Assembly (NCBI GenBank): GCA_964517665.1
Contig: CAZFCY010000001.1
Location: 23,587-87,586, forward strand
Length of the DNA: 64,000 bases
Direction of reading: 5' to 3'
DNA from: Congregicoccus sp964517665
GTDB lineage: Bacteria; Verrucomicrobiota; Verrucomicrobiia; Opitutales; Opitutaceae
Shown here: positions 7,638 through 16,318 of the stretch, piece after piece
Position numbering within the stretch: the stretch's first letter is position 1
Layout of the letters: every line of letters begins with the position of its first letter
Notes under the pieces: generated by a model
What the model was told of the DNA's origin: nothing
The model's input: only the letters and a program-made list of their open reading frames with translations
Databases searched by the model: none
Position numbers and translations under genes: made by a program

Positions 7638-7733
7638 GCGTTTCCCGCCGCAACGTCGCGCGATCTCCCGCGCCAGAGCGAGGAAGGGCCGTTCCTGCCC
7701 TGCCATCGCTGAGCCAACGCGCACACAAATCCC

Positions 7734-8504
7734 ATGTCGTCGTTCCAACAATCCGTCTCGAAGTGGTGTTTTCCCCAGATTCCGCTGCCTGATTTCGCCC
7801 GCGACGTCGCCGGCATGGGCCTTGCCTCGATCGAGCTGCTCGATCCCGCCGACTGGCCCGTGCCGCGCGAGCACGGGTTGATCTGCGCGCTCTCCAACGC
7901 CCCGGCGCCGGCCACGCTCGAGGCCGGTATCAACCATCTGGATACGCACGCCGCGCTCCTCCCCGCCTACAGAAAGCGCATCCTCGAATGCGCCGCCGCC
8001 GGCGTGCCCAACCTGATTTGTTTCTCCGGCAATCGCCGCGGTTTGTCCGACGAGGCGGGGCTGGAAAACTGCGCCGTGTTTCTCCGCCAGATCACCGGCG
8101 ACGCCGAGCGCGCGGGCGTGACGCTCTGCATGGAACTGCTCAACAGCAAGGTGGACCATCCGGATTATCAGTGCGACCACACCGCCTGGGGCGTCGAGCT
8201 TTGCCGGCGCGTGGGATCCGAGCGGCTGAAGCTGCTCTACGATATTTATCACATGCAGATCATGGAGGGCGACGTCGTCCGCGCGATCGAAACCTTTCAT
8301 CCTTATATCGCCCACTACCACACGGCGGGAAATCCGGGGCGGCACGAGATCGACGACTCGCAGGAGCTCAATTACCGCGCCGTCATGCGCGCCATCCACG
8401 CCACCGGCTTCGACGGCTTCGTGGGCCATGAGTTCATTCCGAAAGGCGACCCCATGCAGTCGCTGCGCGAGGCGGTCGCGATCTGCGACGTCCAGGATCC
8501 TTGA
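7734..8504 (+). CDS. Hydroxypyruvate isomerase-like TIM-barrel protein
   Basis: The 256-residue protein belongs to the AP-endonuclease 2/xylose-isomerase-like TIM-barrel superfamily and most resembles hydroxypyruvate isomerase (Hyi). Supporting segments are KWCFPQIPLPDFARDVAGMG, NLICFSGNRRGLSDE, the metal-ligand Glu in LCMELLNSKVDHPDYQ, LYDIYHMQIMEGD and HYHTAGNPGRHEIDDSQELNY, and the last Glu in GHEFIPKGDP. These are the standard Hyi motifs. The natural substrate could be hydroxypyruvate or a ketose in sugar catabolism. It has no close operon partner; 8505-8671 downstream is empty of genes. Confidence 0.85.
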   Translation: MSSFQQSVSKWCFPQIPLPDFARDVAGMGLASIELLDPADWPVPREHGLICALSNAPAPATLEAGINHLDTHAALLPAYRKRILECAAAGVPNLICFSGNRRGLSDEAGLENCAVFLRQITGDAERAGVTLCMELLNSKVDHPDYQCDHTAWGVELCRRVGSERLKLLYDIYHMQIMEGDVVRAIETFHPYIAHYHTAGNPGRHEIDDSQELNYRAVMRAIHATGFDGFVGHEFIPKGDPMQSLREAVAICDVQDP

Positions 8505-8671
8505 GCCGCCAGGCTCGGCGCAAACCGATCAAGTTCTGAAGCCGCCTTGTTTTCCGCCGCCGCGTGCAACGCGGGCATGGCCGGCTGCGTCATCCCTGAT
8601 GCCGCGAACAACCGCGTCGAAAAACAGGTCCCGCCTCTTGCGGACACCCCCTTTCCTCGAAACCTCAACTC

Positions 8672-11224
8672 ATGGGTCTCTGCCGCTCGGAGCGCCGCCG
8701 CTGGACTCCCGCACGATGCGCGAAAATCATCGTGACGGGCGTGTTGTTTTTCGGCGCCACGCTGCCGTCGCCAGCCGCCCCGATGGATGAGGCGTGGAAC
8801 CGTCTGCGGTCGGGCGAATACCAGCTTGCCCTCGCCCTCGCGCTCGGAGGTCGGGCGGAGAATCCGACCTACGAGGACTGGCATCGGATCGAGGTCGAAT
8901 CCCTGCTCGCGCTCGGCCGCTATTCCGAGGCGCACACCGCGCTTTTGAACGCGCTCGACTCCACCCGCCTCAGCATCCGCCTGCGCCTCCTCGGCCTGGA
9001 AACCGCCCGGCTCGCGGGGCGCTCGGAAGATCTCGAGATGCGGCTCGCGGAATTGCGCACGCTCGTGGTCACGCAGGCGCGCTTCGTGCGCAACCTCGAC
9101 GGGCTCGTCGCCATCGGCGAGGCCGCGATTCTCTTCGGGGTCGAGCCGCGGCTGGTTTTGGAGAACTTCTACAAGCGCGGGCGCGAAGCCGATCCCCCCG
9201 TGCGCGAGGCGTTTCTCGCCACCGGCAGACTCGCGCTCGCGAAAAACGACGACGCGCTCGCGTCACGCGCGTTTCAGGAAGGCATCGCCGCGTTTCCCGA
9301 CGACGCCGACATGTGGACCGGCCTCGCCGCCGCGTTTCTCGACGGCGATCGATCGAAGCTGGTCGAGTACGCGACACACGCGCTCGAACTCAATCCGCGC
9401 CACGCCACCGCGCGCCTGCTGCTCGCCGAGCACCTGATCGACGGCGAACAATATAAAGAGGCGCGCGAACAGATCGACGACGTGCTCGCCACCAATCCGC
9501 GGCATCCGGAGGCGCTTGCGTTTTCCGCCGTCCTCGCGGAGCTGGACAACGATCGCGCTCTCGCGCGACGCCTGCGCGCGCGGGCGCTCGAGACATGGGC
9601 GGCGAATCCCGCCGTCGATCACATCATCGGGCGCAAGCTCTCGCAGAAATACCGGTTCGCCGAGGGCTCGCGTCACCAGGAGGCGGCGCTCGCGCTCGAT
9701 CCGGATTTCGGGCCGGCAAAGATGCAACTCGCGCAGGACCTCCTGCGCCTCGGCCGCGAGGACGAAGGCTGGAAACTCGCGGCCGCCGTGCACGAGGCCG
9801 ACGGCTACAACGTTTCCGCCTACAACCTCGTCACCCTGCGCGACCGTCTCTCGAACTTCACCGTGCTGACGTCGCCGCATTTCCGTTTGCGGATGGCGAC
9901 GTCGGAAGCCGCGATCTACGGCAAGCGCGCGCTCGATCTGCTCGAGGAGGCGCGCGCGACGCTGACCGTCAAATACGGGCTCGAGTTGAACGAGCCGGTG
10001 ACGGTCGAGATCTACCCGAATCCGAAGGATTTCGCGGTGCGCACGTTCGGCATGCCGGACAATCCCGGATTCCTCGGCGTCTGTTTCGGTCCCGTCGTCA
10101 CGATCAACAGCCCGGCCACGAGACAGGCGAACTGGGAATCGGTGCTGTGGCACGAGTTCACGCACGTCATCACGCTCACGATGACGCGCAACCGCATGCC
10201 CCGCTGGTTGAGCGAGGGCATCTCCGTCTTCGAGGAAACGCAGCGCGAACCCTTCTGGGGCCAGCGCATGTCGCTCGACTATCGCAAGCGCATCCTCGAC
10301 GGGCGCATGCGACCGATCAGCGCCATGAGCGCCGCGTTTCTCGAGTCGAAGGATGGGGCCGACCTGCAATTCGCCTACTTTCAATCCTATCTTGCGGTGC
10401 GCCATCTCGTGGAGCGCCACGGATTCGAGAAACTGCGCGCGCTGCTGCGGGCGCTCGGCGACGGCACGGCCGCGAACGACGCGATCAGCGCGACCATCGC
10501 CCCGATCGAGGAACTCGACGCCGGCTATCTCGCCTACGCGGCCGGGGCGGCGCGATCCTTCGGCAGCGGCCTCGACCTTCGCCCCGCCGACGACCTGATT
10601 TCCAGCGCGATCGCGCGGTTGAATCCGCGCAGTTTCTTCGGCCGCCTCGCCGAGGCGAAATCCGCCATCGAAGCCGGCGACTGGACCGCGGCGCGGACGC
10701 ATCTCGAAGCGATCACCTCCACCGGCTTCCACCTTTCGGGCGAGGACAACGCGCATCTGCTGCTCGCGCGCGTCTGTCGCCAACTTTCGGATACACCCGC
10801 CGAGCGCGCGGCCCTCGGCACGGTCGCGGAGCACGAGAGCGCGCCGCTCGAGCCGATCACCCGCCTGCTCGAACTCGCCACGCTCGCGGGCGACGAGCCG
10901 GCGGCGATCCACTGGGCGAACCGCTGGCTCGCGATCAATCCCCTCGCTCCGACGCCCTGGCGCGCGCTCCTCGCCGCCTGCGAAGCGAGCGGCGACCTTT
11001 CCGCCGCCGCGGCCGCCGGGAGCGCGTTGCTCCAGCTCGATCCGCCCGACCGGCCGGCGATCCATTTCCGCGTGGCCCGCGCGTTGCGCGAAACCGATGT
11101 CGAGGCGGCGCGGCTCGAGGTGCTTCTCGCGCTCGAGGAGGCCCCGCGATTCCGGGAGGCGCACCAGTTGCTGCTGCGGCTTCCGCCGTCCTCGGAACTG
11201 AACTCGGAGATCCTCGCGCCATGA
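8672..11224 (+). CDS. Exported TPR protein with HExxH metallopeptidase domain
   Basis: An 850-residue protein with an N-terminal signal-like segment (IIVTGVLFFGATLPSPAA). Tetratricopeptide-like repeats occupy about residues 45-390. A gluzincin-type peptidase domain follows, with HEFTH at residues 494-498 and a downstream Glu in RWLSEGISVFEE (peptidase MA-like). More TPR-like repeats form the C-terminal 250 residues. It is probably periplasmic or attached to the envelope. It opens an eight-gene operon with MoxR, DUF58 and VWA genes, and its stop overlaps the DUF4159 start (ATGA). This points to a protease that works with the MoxR/VWA module, which is inference. Confidence 0.86.
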   Translation: MGLCRSERRRWTPARCAKIIVTGVLFFGATLPSPAAPMDEAWNRLRSGEYQLALALALGGRAENPTYEDWHRIEVESLLALGRYSEAHTALLNALDSTRLSIRLRLLGLETARLAGRSEDLEMRLAELRTLVVTQARFVRNLDGLVAIGEAAILFGVEPRLVLENFYKRGREADPPVREAFLATGRLALAKNDDALASRAFQEGIAAFPDDADMWTGLAAAFLDGDRSKLVEYATHALELNPRHATARLLLAEHLIDGEQYKEAREQIDDVLATNPRHPEALAFSAVLAELDNDRALARRLRARALETWAANPAVDHIIGRKLSQKYRFAEGSRHQEAALALDPDFGPAKMQLAQDLLRLGREDEGWKLAAAVHEADGYNVSAYNLVTLRDRLSNFTVLTSPHFRLRMATSEAAIYGKRALDLLEEARATLTVKYGLELNEPVTVEIYPNPKDFAVRTFGMPDNPGFLGVCFGPVVTINSPATRQANWESVLWHEFTHVITLTMTRNRMPRWLSEGISVFEETQREPFWGQRMSLDYRKRILDGRMRPISAMSAAFLESKDGADLQFAYFQSYLAVRHLVERHGFEKLRALLRALGDGTAANDAISATIAPIEELDAGYLAYAAGAARSFGSGLDLRPADDLISSAIARLNPRSFFGRLAEAKSAIEAGDWTAARTHLEAITSTGFHLSGEDNAHLLLARVCRQLSDTPAERAALGTVAEHESAPLEPITRLLELATLAGDEPAAIHWANRWLAINPLAPTPWRALLAACEASGDLSAAAAAGSALLQLDPPDRPAIHFRVARALRETDVEAARLEVLLALEEAPRFREAHQLLLRLPPSSELNSEILAP

Positions 11225-12063
11225 AGCCGCTCCTGCATCTGCTCATGGGCGCACTCGCCGCGTCGGCTGCGCTCCCTCCATCTGCGCACGCGCAGCACTT
11301 CGACGATCGCGCCGGGGTGCCGGACTGGGAGGTGAAGCCGGAGTTCAAACACGACGTCTTCACCTTCGCGCGCGTGCGCTACACCTCCTTTGGCCGCGGC
11401 GGCTGGGGCGATTGGGGAGGCGGCTGGCGCGGAGGCCGCGGACGCGGACGCTGGGCGACCGACTATCCCGACGCCGAGCTGAATCTCGCCTTCCGCCTCC
11501 AGCAGATGACCAGCATGAAGGTGAATCCCGAGCCGGTCGTCGTCGATCTCTCGAGCGACGATATATTCAAATATCCGTTTCTCTATATCGTCGAGCCGGG
11601 CGCGCTCGTCTTCGACGACGCGGAGATCGACAACCTCCGGCGCCACCTGCTCAACGGCGGCTTTCTCATGTTCGACGATTTCTGGGGAGAGAGGGAATGG
11701 GAGAACGTTTTCTTCGAAATCAAACGCGTCTTCCCGGATCGCGAGATCGTCGATCTGCCGATCGAGCATCCGATCTTCCATTGCGTCTTCGACTTGAAGG
11801 AGAAACCGCAGGTCCCCTCGGTCGGCGTCGCCGTGCACTGGCGCGGCACGGGCGTGACGTGGGAGCGCGAGGACGCAAAGGAGCCGCACTACCGCGCCAT
11901 CTTCGACGACAAGGGCCGCATGATGGTCATCATCTGCCAGAACACCGATCTCGGCGACGGCTGGGAGCGCGAAGGCGAGGATGAATGGTATTTTCGCGAG
12001 TTCGCCGAGAAGCGCGCGTATCCCATGGCCATCAATATCATCTTCTACGCCATGACCCACTAA
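11221..12063 (+). CDS. DUF4159 exported protein
   Basis: A 280-residue protein with a signal peptide (MKPLLHLLMGALAASAALPPSAHA) and, after a Gly/Trp/Arg-rich stretch (residues 60-78), the DUF4159 core: VKVNPEPV-like strand, YPFLYIVEPGALVFDD, LRRHLLNGGFLMFDDFWG and a C-terminal MAINIIFYAMTH. The fold is thought to be Rossmann-like and related to class-I glutamine amidotransferases. No function is established. DUF4159 genes commonly accompany MoxR and DUF58 genes, as here. The ATG overlaps the previous stop by four bases, so translation is likely coupled. Confidence 0.88.
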   Translation: MKPLLHLLMGALAASAALPPSAHAQHFDDRAGVPDWEVKPEFKHDVFTFARVRYTSFGRGGWGDWGGGWRGGRGRGRWATDYPDAELNLAFRLQQMTSMKVNPEPVVVDLSSDDIFKYPFLYIVEPGALVFDDAEIDNLRRHLLNGGFLMFDDFWGEREWENVFFEIKRVFPDREIVDLPIEHPIFHCVFDLKEKPQVPSVGVAVHWRGTGVTWEREDAKEPHYRAIFDDKGRMMVIICQNTDLGDGWEREGEDEWYFREFAEKRAYPMAINIIFYAMTH

Positions 12064-12086
12064 CCTTCCGCCCGGGCCTTTAATTT

Positions 12087-13100
12087 ATGAGTCATATCAC
12101 TCCCGAAGAATCTCCGGCCCTCGCCGGCGACCGGATCGCGTTCGAACGTTTGCAGGATGGCCGCGCCCTCGTCGAGGCCGAGCTGGCCAAGGCGATCGTC
12201 GGGCAGCGCGAGGTGGTCGAGCAGCTTCTCCTCGCGCTGCTCGCCGGCGGCCATTGCCTCATCACCGGCGCGCCCGGCCTGGCCAAGACGCTGCTGGTGA
12301 AATCCGTCTCGCAGGTCTTTCATCTGAAGTTTCAACGCATCCAGTTCACGCCCGACCTCATGCCGGCGGACATCACCGGCACCGAGATCCTGACCGAGAC
12401 CGGCATCGGCCGGCAGCTCACGTTCGTGCGCGGTCCGATCTTCGCGAACATCATCCTGGCCGACGAGATCAACCGCACGCCGCCGAAGACGCAGGCCGCG
12501 CTGCTCGAGGCCATGCAGGAACACCAGGTGACCGCGGCCGGCGTGCGCCATGCGCTCACCGAGCCGTTTTTCGTGCTCGCCACCCAGAATCCGATCGAGA
12601 TGGAGGGCACGTATCCCCTTCCCGAGGCGCAGCTCGACCGGTTTCTCTTCAACGTGCTCATCGACTACCTGCCGGAGGACGACGAGGTCGCCGTCATCCA
12701 GCGCACGACTTCGAGCGAGCCGGAGCGGATCCAATCCATCTTCTCGGGCGAGGACGTGATCGCGTTTCACCGTCTCGTCCGGCAGGTTCCGGTCGCGGAG
12801 GACATCGTGCGCCACGCCGTCCGCCTCGCGGCGGCCACGCGTCCTGGAAAAGCGGAGACACCCGACTTCGTCGACGAGTGGCTCTCCTGGGGCGCCGGCA
12901 CGCGCGCGCCGCAAAGCCTCATCCTCGCCGCCAAGGCGCGCGCGCTCTGGAAGGGCCGGTCGCACGTCACGATCGACGACGTCCGCGCGCTCACGTTCCC
13001 GGTCCTGCGTCACCGCCTTCTTCTCAACTACCGCGCCGAAGCCGCCGGCATCTCCGTCGAGCAGGTGATCACGCGGCTGCTCGAACATGTGAAAATATGA
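12087..13100 (+). CDS. MoxR family AAA+ ATPase
   Basis: MoxR ATPases act as chaperone-like AAA+ machines that activate or assemble partner proteins with von Willebrand A (VWA) domains. This 337-residue protein has Walker A GAPGLAKT at residues 61-68, Walker B IILADEINR near 122-130, sensor 1 LATQNPIEMEGTYPLPEAQLDRF and the C-terminal lid with the ALWKGRSHVTIDDV segment. Length and motifs are normal. It lies between DUF4159 and DUF58, the classical MoxR-DUF58-VWA order. A short gap of 95 bases separates it from DUF58. Confidence 0.96.
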   Translation: MSHITPEESPALAGDRIAFERLQDGRALVEAELAKAIVGQREVVEQLLLALLAGGHCLITGAPGLAKTLLVKSVSQVFHLKFQRIQFTPDLMPADITGTEILTETGIGRQLTFVRGPIFANIILADEINRTPPKTQAALLEAMQEHQVTAAGVRHALTEPFFVLATQNPIEMEGTYPLPEAQLDRFLFNVLIDYLPEDDEVAVIQRTTSSEPERIQSIFSGEDVIAFHRLVRQVPVAEDIVRHAVRLAAATRPGKAETPDFVDEWLSWGAGTRAPQSLILAAKARALWKGRSHVTIDDVRALTFPVLRHRLLLNYRAEAAGISVEQVITRLLEHVKI

Positions 13101-13195
13101 ACCCTTTCCAACAACAGTGCTGAAGCCGCTCCTGCCTCCGGAAACCTCCGCTCCATTCTGCATTCTTAATTCATAGTTCTTCCTTCCCCGTGCTC

Positions 13196-14159
13196 ATGCC
13201 CTCTCCCGTTCGATCCAACCGCGGCCTCGATCCCGAAACGCTTCTCGCGATTCGGGACCTCGAGTTGCGCGCGCGCGTCGACGATCCGGCGCTGCGCNNN
13301 NNNNNNNGTGGTCGAAGGCCTGTGGGCGGGTTTGCATCGCAGCCCGTTCTCGGGGTTCTCCGTGGAGTTCTCCGAATACCGCCAATATGTCGCGGGTGAC
13401 GACCTGCGCTACCTCGACTGGCGCGCGCTGGCGCGAACGGATCGCGAATACGTGCGCAAGTTCGAGGATGAAACCAACCTGCGCTGCCACCTTCTCGTGG
13501 ACAACAGCCGCTCGATGGACTTCGGCTCGCGCGGACACACCAAGGCGGATTACGCGCGCACACTCGCGGCCAGCCTCGCCTACTTTCTTCTCCAGCAGCG
13601 CGACATGGTCGGCCTTGCGCTCTTCGCCGACGGCCTCGCCGCGCACCTTCCCGCGCGCTGGCGGCCCGGTCATCTGCAACGCCTGCTCGCCGCCCTCGAT
13701 CAGGCGCCCACCGGCTCCTCGACCGCGCTCGGCCCCGCCCTCGCGGATGCCGCGCGGCTCTGGCGCAAGCGCGGGGTCGTCGTCATCGTCTCCGATCTGC
13801 TCGCGCCGGTCGAAACCTGGGACGACGCGCTCGGACATCTCGTCGCCATCGGCCACGACGCGCGCGTTTTCCAGATCCTCGATCCGGCCGAACTCACGCT
13901 CGATTTTGGAAGCGCGGCCGAGTGGGAGGATCTCGAGTCGGGGCGGCGCATGCACATCAATCCCGCCCGCGCGGCGGCAGGCTACCGCGATCGAATCAAC
14001 GCGCACCTTCGCGCCGTCGACGCCTGTCTCCATGCGCGCGGGGTTCCCTTGCAGCGGGTGACGACCGACCAGCCGCTCGACCACGTCCTGATGGAATGGC
14101 TGCGCGCCGCCGCGCGCGGCGGCGCCTCCATCTCGCGCAAGGGAGGTGTGCGGCGATGA
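13196..14159 (+). CDS. DUF58 VWA-like protein (interrupted by assembly gap)
   Basis: DUF58 proteins are the usual partners of MoxR. The N-terminus LLAIRDLELRARV lies before a run of ten N; HRSPFSGFSVEFSEYRQYVAGDDLRYLDWRALARTD, the family hallmark, follows it in a different frame. A VWA-like metal site (VDNSRSMDFG) comes next. The frame break is caused by the gap: ten placeholder bases shift the frame by one, while an insert divisible by three would restore it. About 320 residues are expected. The stop overlaps the next start (ATGA). A GTG two codons before the ATG is an alternative start. Confidence 0.88.
13298..13307. other. Assembly gap, 10 N
   Basis: Ten undetermined bases inside the DUF58 gene. 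The flanking frames disagree by one base, so the true length is not ten; a multiple of three would join both halves. Confidence 0.95.
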
Positions 14160-16211
14160 GCCTGCTCGCTCCGTTCTTCCTGCTCGGCGCGCTCGCCATC
14201 GCCGCGCCCATCCTCGCGCATCTCGTGCGGCGCTCCACGCGCGAACGCGTCCGCTTCAGCGCGACGCAGTTTCTCGATCCCTCCCGGCCGACTGTTTCCA
14301 AACGCAGAAAACTCGAGCATCCCTGGCTGCTTCTCCTGCGCGCGCTCGTGGTCGCGATTCTCACGCTCGCCTTTGCTCGGCCGTTCCTCGACCGCCCGGC
14401 GCCGGCCGCGCCCGTGTCCACGCCTCCGCGCCACCTCGTGGTTGTCCTCGATCAAAGCGCGAGCATGCAGCGCGGCTCGCGCTTTGCGGACGCGCTCGCT
14501 CGAGCGAGCGCGCGCGCTGGCCGCGCCGCTCGGCCCGGGCGACCGCATGGCGATTGTGGGCACGGCGTCGGCCAATCCGCTTCTCTCCGCCGAAGCGTGG
14601 AGCGCCGCCTCGAACACCGGGACGCGGCGCGCGCTGCTCGCGACCACGCTGGACGCCCTCGAACCCGGCTGGGGGCCGACCCGGCTGGATTCGGCGATCG
14701 AGGCCGCCCTCGAGGAGGTCGAGGCGATGAACGAGGCGGCCGGCGGCGCGTCTCCCGCTGAGATCGTCGTCATTTCCGACTTCACCTCCGGCGCGCGCCT
14801 CTCCGACCTCGCCGGCCGCGAATGGCCGCAAGGCGCGCGCGTCACGCTCTCGGAACTCCCGCCGCCCGCGAACAACAATCTCGCGCTGCATTCCCTCGGG
14901 TGGACCCAGCTTCCCGACGGGCAGCGCGCGGCGAGGCTGCGCATTTTCAACGATTCGCCGCGCGCGCAGCCGGCGCGGCTCGCGTTGAGGGACGCCGCCT
15001 CCGGCGAACTCATCGAGCCCGCGTCGAGCCAGGTGCTCGCCCCGGGCGAGCGCAGGGTGGTGCGTATCGAGATTCCGGATACAGCGCCCGGCGCGCTCCG
15101 CGTGGACATCGATGGAGACGTCGATGCCTTCGACAACACCGTCTGGCTCGTGCCGCCCCAGCCGCGGCCGGTCGTGGTCGGCCACCTCGGAAACGCCGGG
15201 CCGGACGACCCGGAGCATTCGCGCTATTACCTTTCACGCGCCTTGCAGCACGCCCGGCAACTCGCGCCGTCGATCGCCTCGATCGATCCGAATTCGAACG
15301 CGCTTCCGGAGGCGGCGCTCTACGTCGTCGCGGACACGCTCTCGCCCGCGGCGGAGCGCGCGCTCCGCGACCGCCTGCGGCAGGGGGCCACGGCCTTGCT
15401 GCTCGCGTCCCGCCCCGAACTCGTCGCGACCGCGGGGCGCCTCGCGGGCGAGGAGGGCTGGGCCACGCGCGACTATGCCCGGTCGGACGCGTTGCTGGGC
15501 GAGATCGACTTCACGCATCCGCTATTCGAATTGTTTGCCGATCCGCGCTTCAGCGATTTCACGCGGGTGCGTTTTTGGGAGCCTGTTCCGCTGCAGCTTC
15601 CGGAGGGAAGCGCCGCGAAGGTGGTGGCGCGCTTCGAGGAGGGCTCGCCCGCGCTGGTGGAAACCGCGGTGGGCTCGGGAATGCTCCTCGTCTGGGGCGG
15701 CGACTGGCAGCCCAGGGCGGGCCAGTGGGTGCTCTCCTCGAAGTTCGTGCCGTGGGCGCAGTCGTTGCTGCTCCGGGCCAGCGGCGGCGCGCCCGGCGCG
15801 GCGTCGGCGGAGGTCGGAGGCGCGGCGCGGCTGTCGCTGCCGCCGGGCGCGCGCTGGGAGCGTATTGGATCCGTGGATACACGAGCGGCCGCGACCGGCA
15901 TTCCGGCGGTCCCGGGGATTTATCGAATCCTCGACGAAGGCCGCGACAGGCTGGTCGCGCTTCAGACGCCAGCGGCGGAAAGCGACAACAACGTCCTTCC
16001 GCTCGAAACCTGGGAGGAGCTGGGCGTTCCGCTCGCCGCGGTGACGCCGGCGGCGGCGATCACGCGCGCCGCGCCCGGCGCGACGCGATCGATCGATCTC
16101 GAAAACGAACAGAAGCTCTGGCGCTGGCTCCTGCTCGCCGCCATCGGCGTGCTCGCCCTCGAGAGCCTCGTCTCGATCCGGCTCGGCCGGGGAAACCCGG
16201 GAACGGCCTGA
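14156..16211 (+). CDS. BatA-like VWA membrane protein, frameshifted
   Basis: The first part reads MSLLAPFFLLGALAIAAP-ILAHLVRR, the typical BatA N-terminal membrane helix, then a second helix (PWLLLLRALVVAILTLAF) and a VWA site VLDQSASM. Near 14491-14512 the frame changes by one: the first frame continues as nonsense, while the second frame continues with LAAPLGPGDRMAIVGTASAN to a C-terminal membrane helix (WRWLLLAAIGVLALES). Removing a repeated CTCG would rejoin the two. The full product would be about 685 residues. The break lies inside a 22-base palindrome, so a sequencing or assembly error is as likely as a real mutation. The protein is a probable MoxR client. Confidence 0.82.
14491..14512. 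repeat. 22-base perfect palindrome at the frameshift
   Basis: The centre is CTCGAG and each half repeats GCTC/GAGC. It contains a CTCGCTCG duplication; loss of one CTCG restores the reading frame of the VWA gene. Palindromes of this kind are prone to replication slippage and to read errors. Confidence 0.85.
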
Positions 16212-16233
16212 ACCACAGAGATGATGAAACCAC

Positions 16234-16298
16234 GAAAGGCGGCGAAGAAAACAACGGGAAAGAGGACGGCGCGCCCGTTGCTCTCTTTGTCGCCTTCC
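16234..16298. repeat. Imperfect inverted repeat, purine-rich 9-mer family
   Basis: Arms 16234-16258 and 16274-16298 match at 20 of 25 positions. The purine arm reads GAAAGGCGGCGAAGAAAACA. A similar element is at 35088-35173. It separates the VWA gene from the next gene in the operon, so it may be an intra-operon mRNA stem. Confidence 0.6.
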
Positions 16299-16318
16299 GT
16301 TCAACATCTGCCGATCGA

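Noticed and set aside
13196..14159. DUF58 as a genuine pseudogene
   Set aside because: The frame break coincides exactly with an N run, so the assembly gap is a sufficient explanation.
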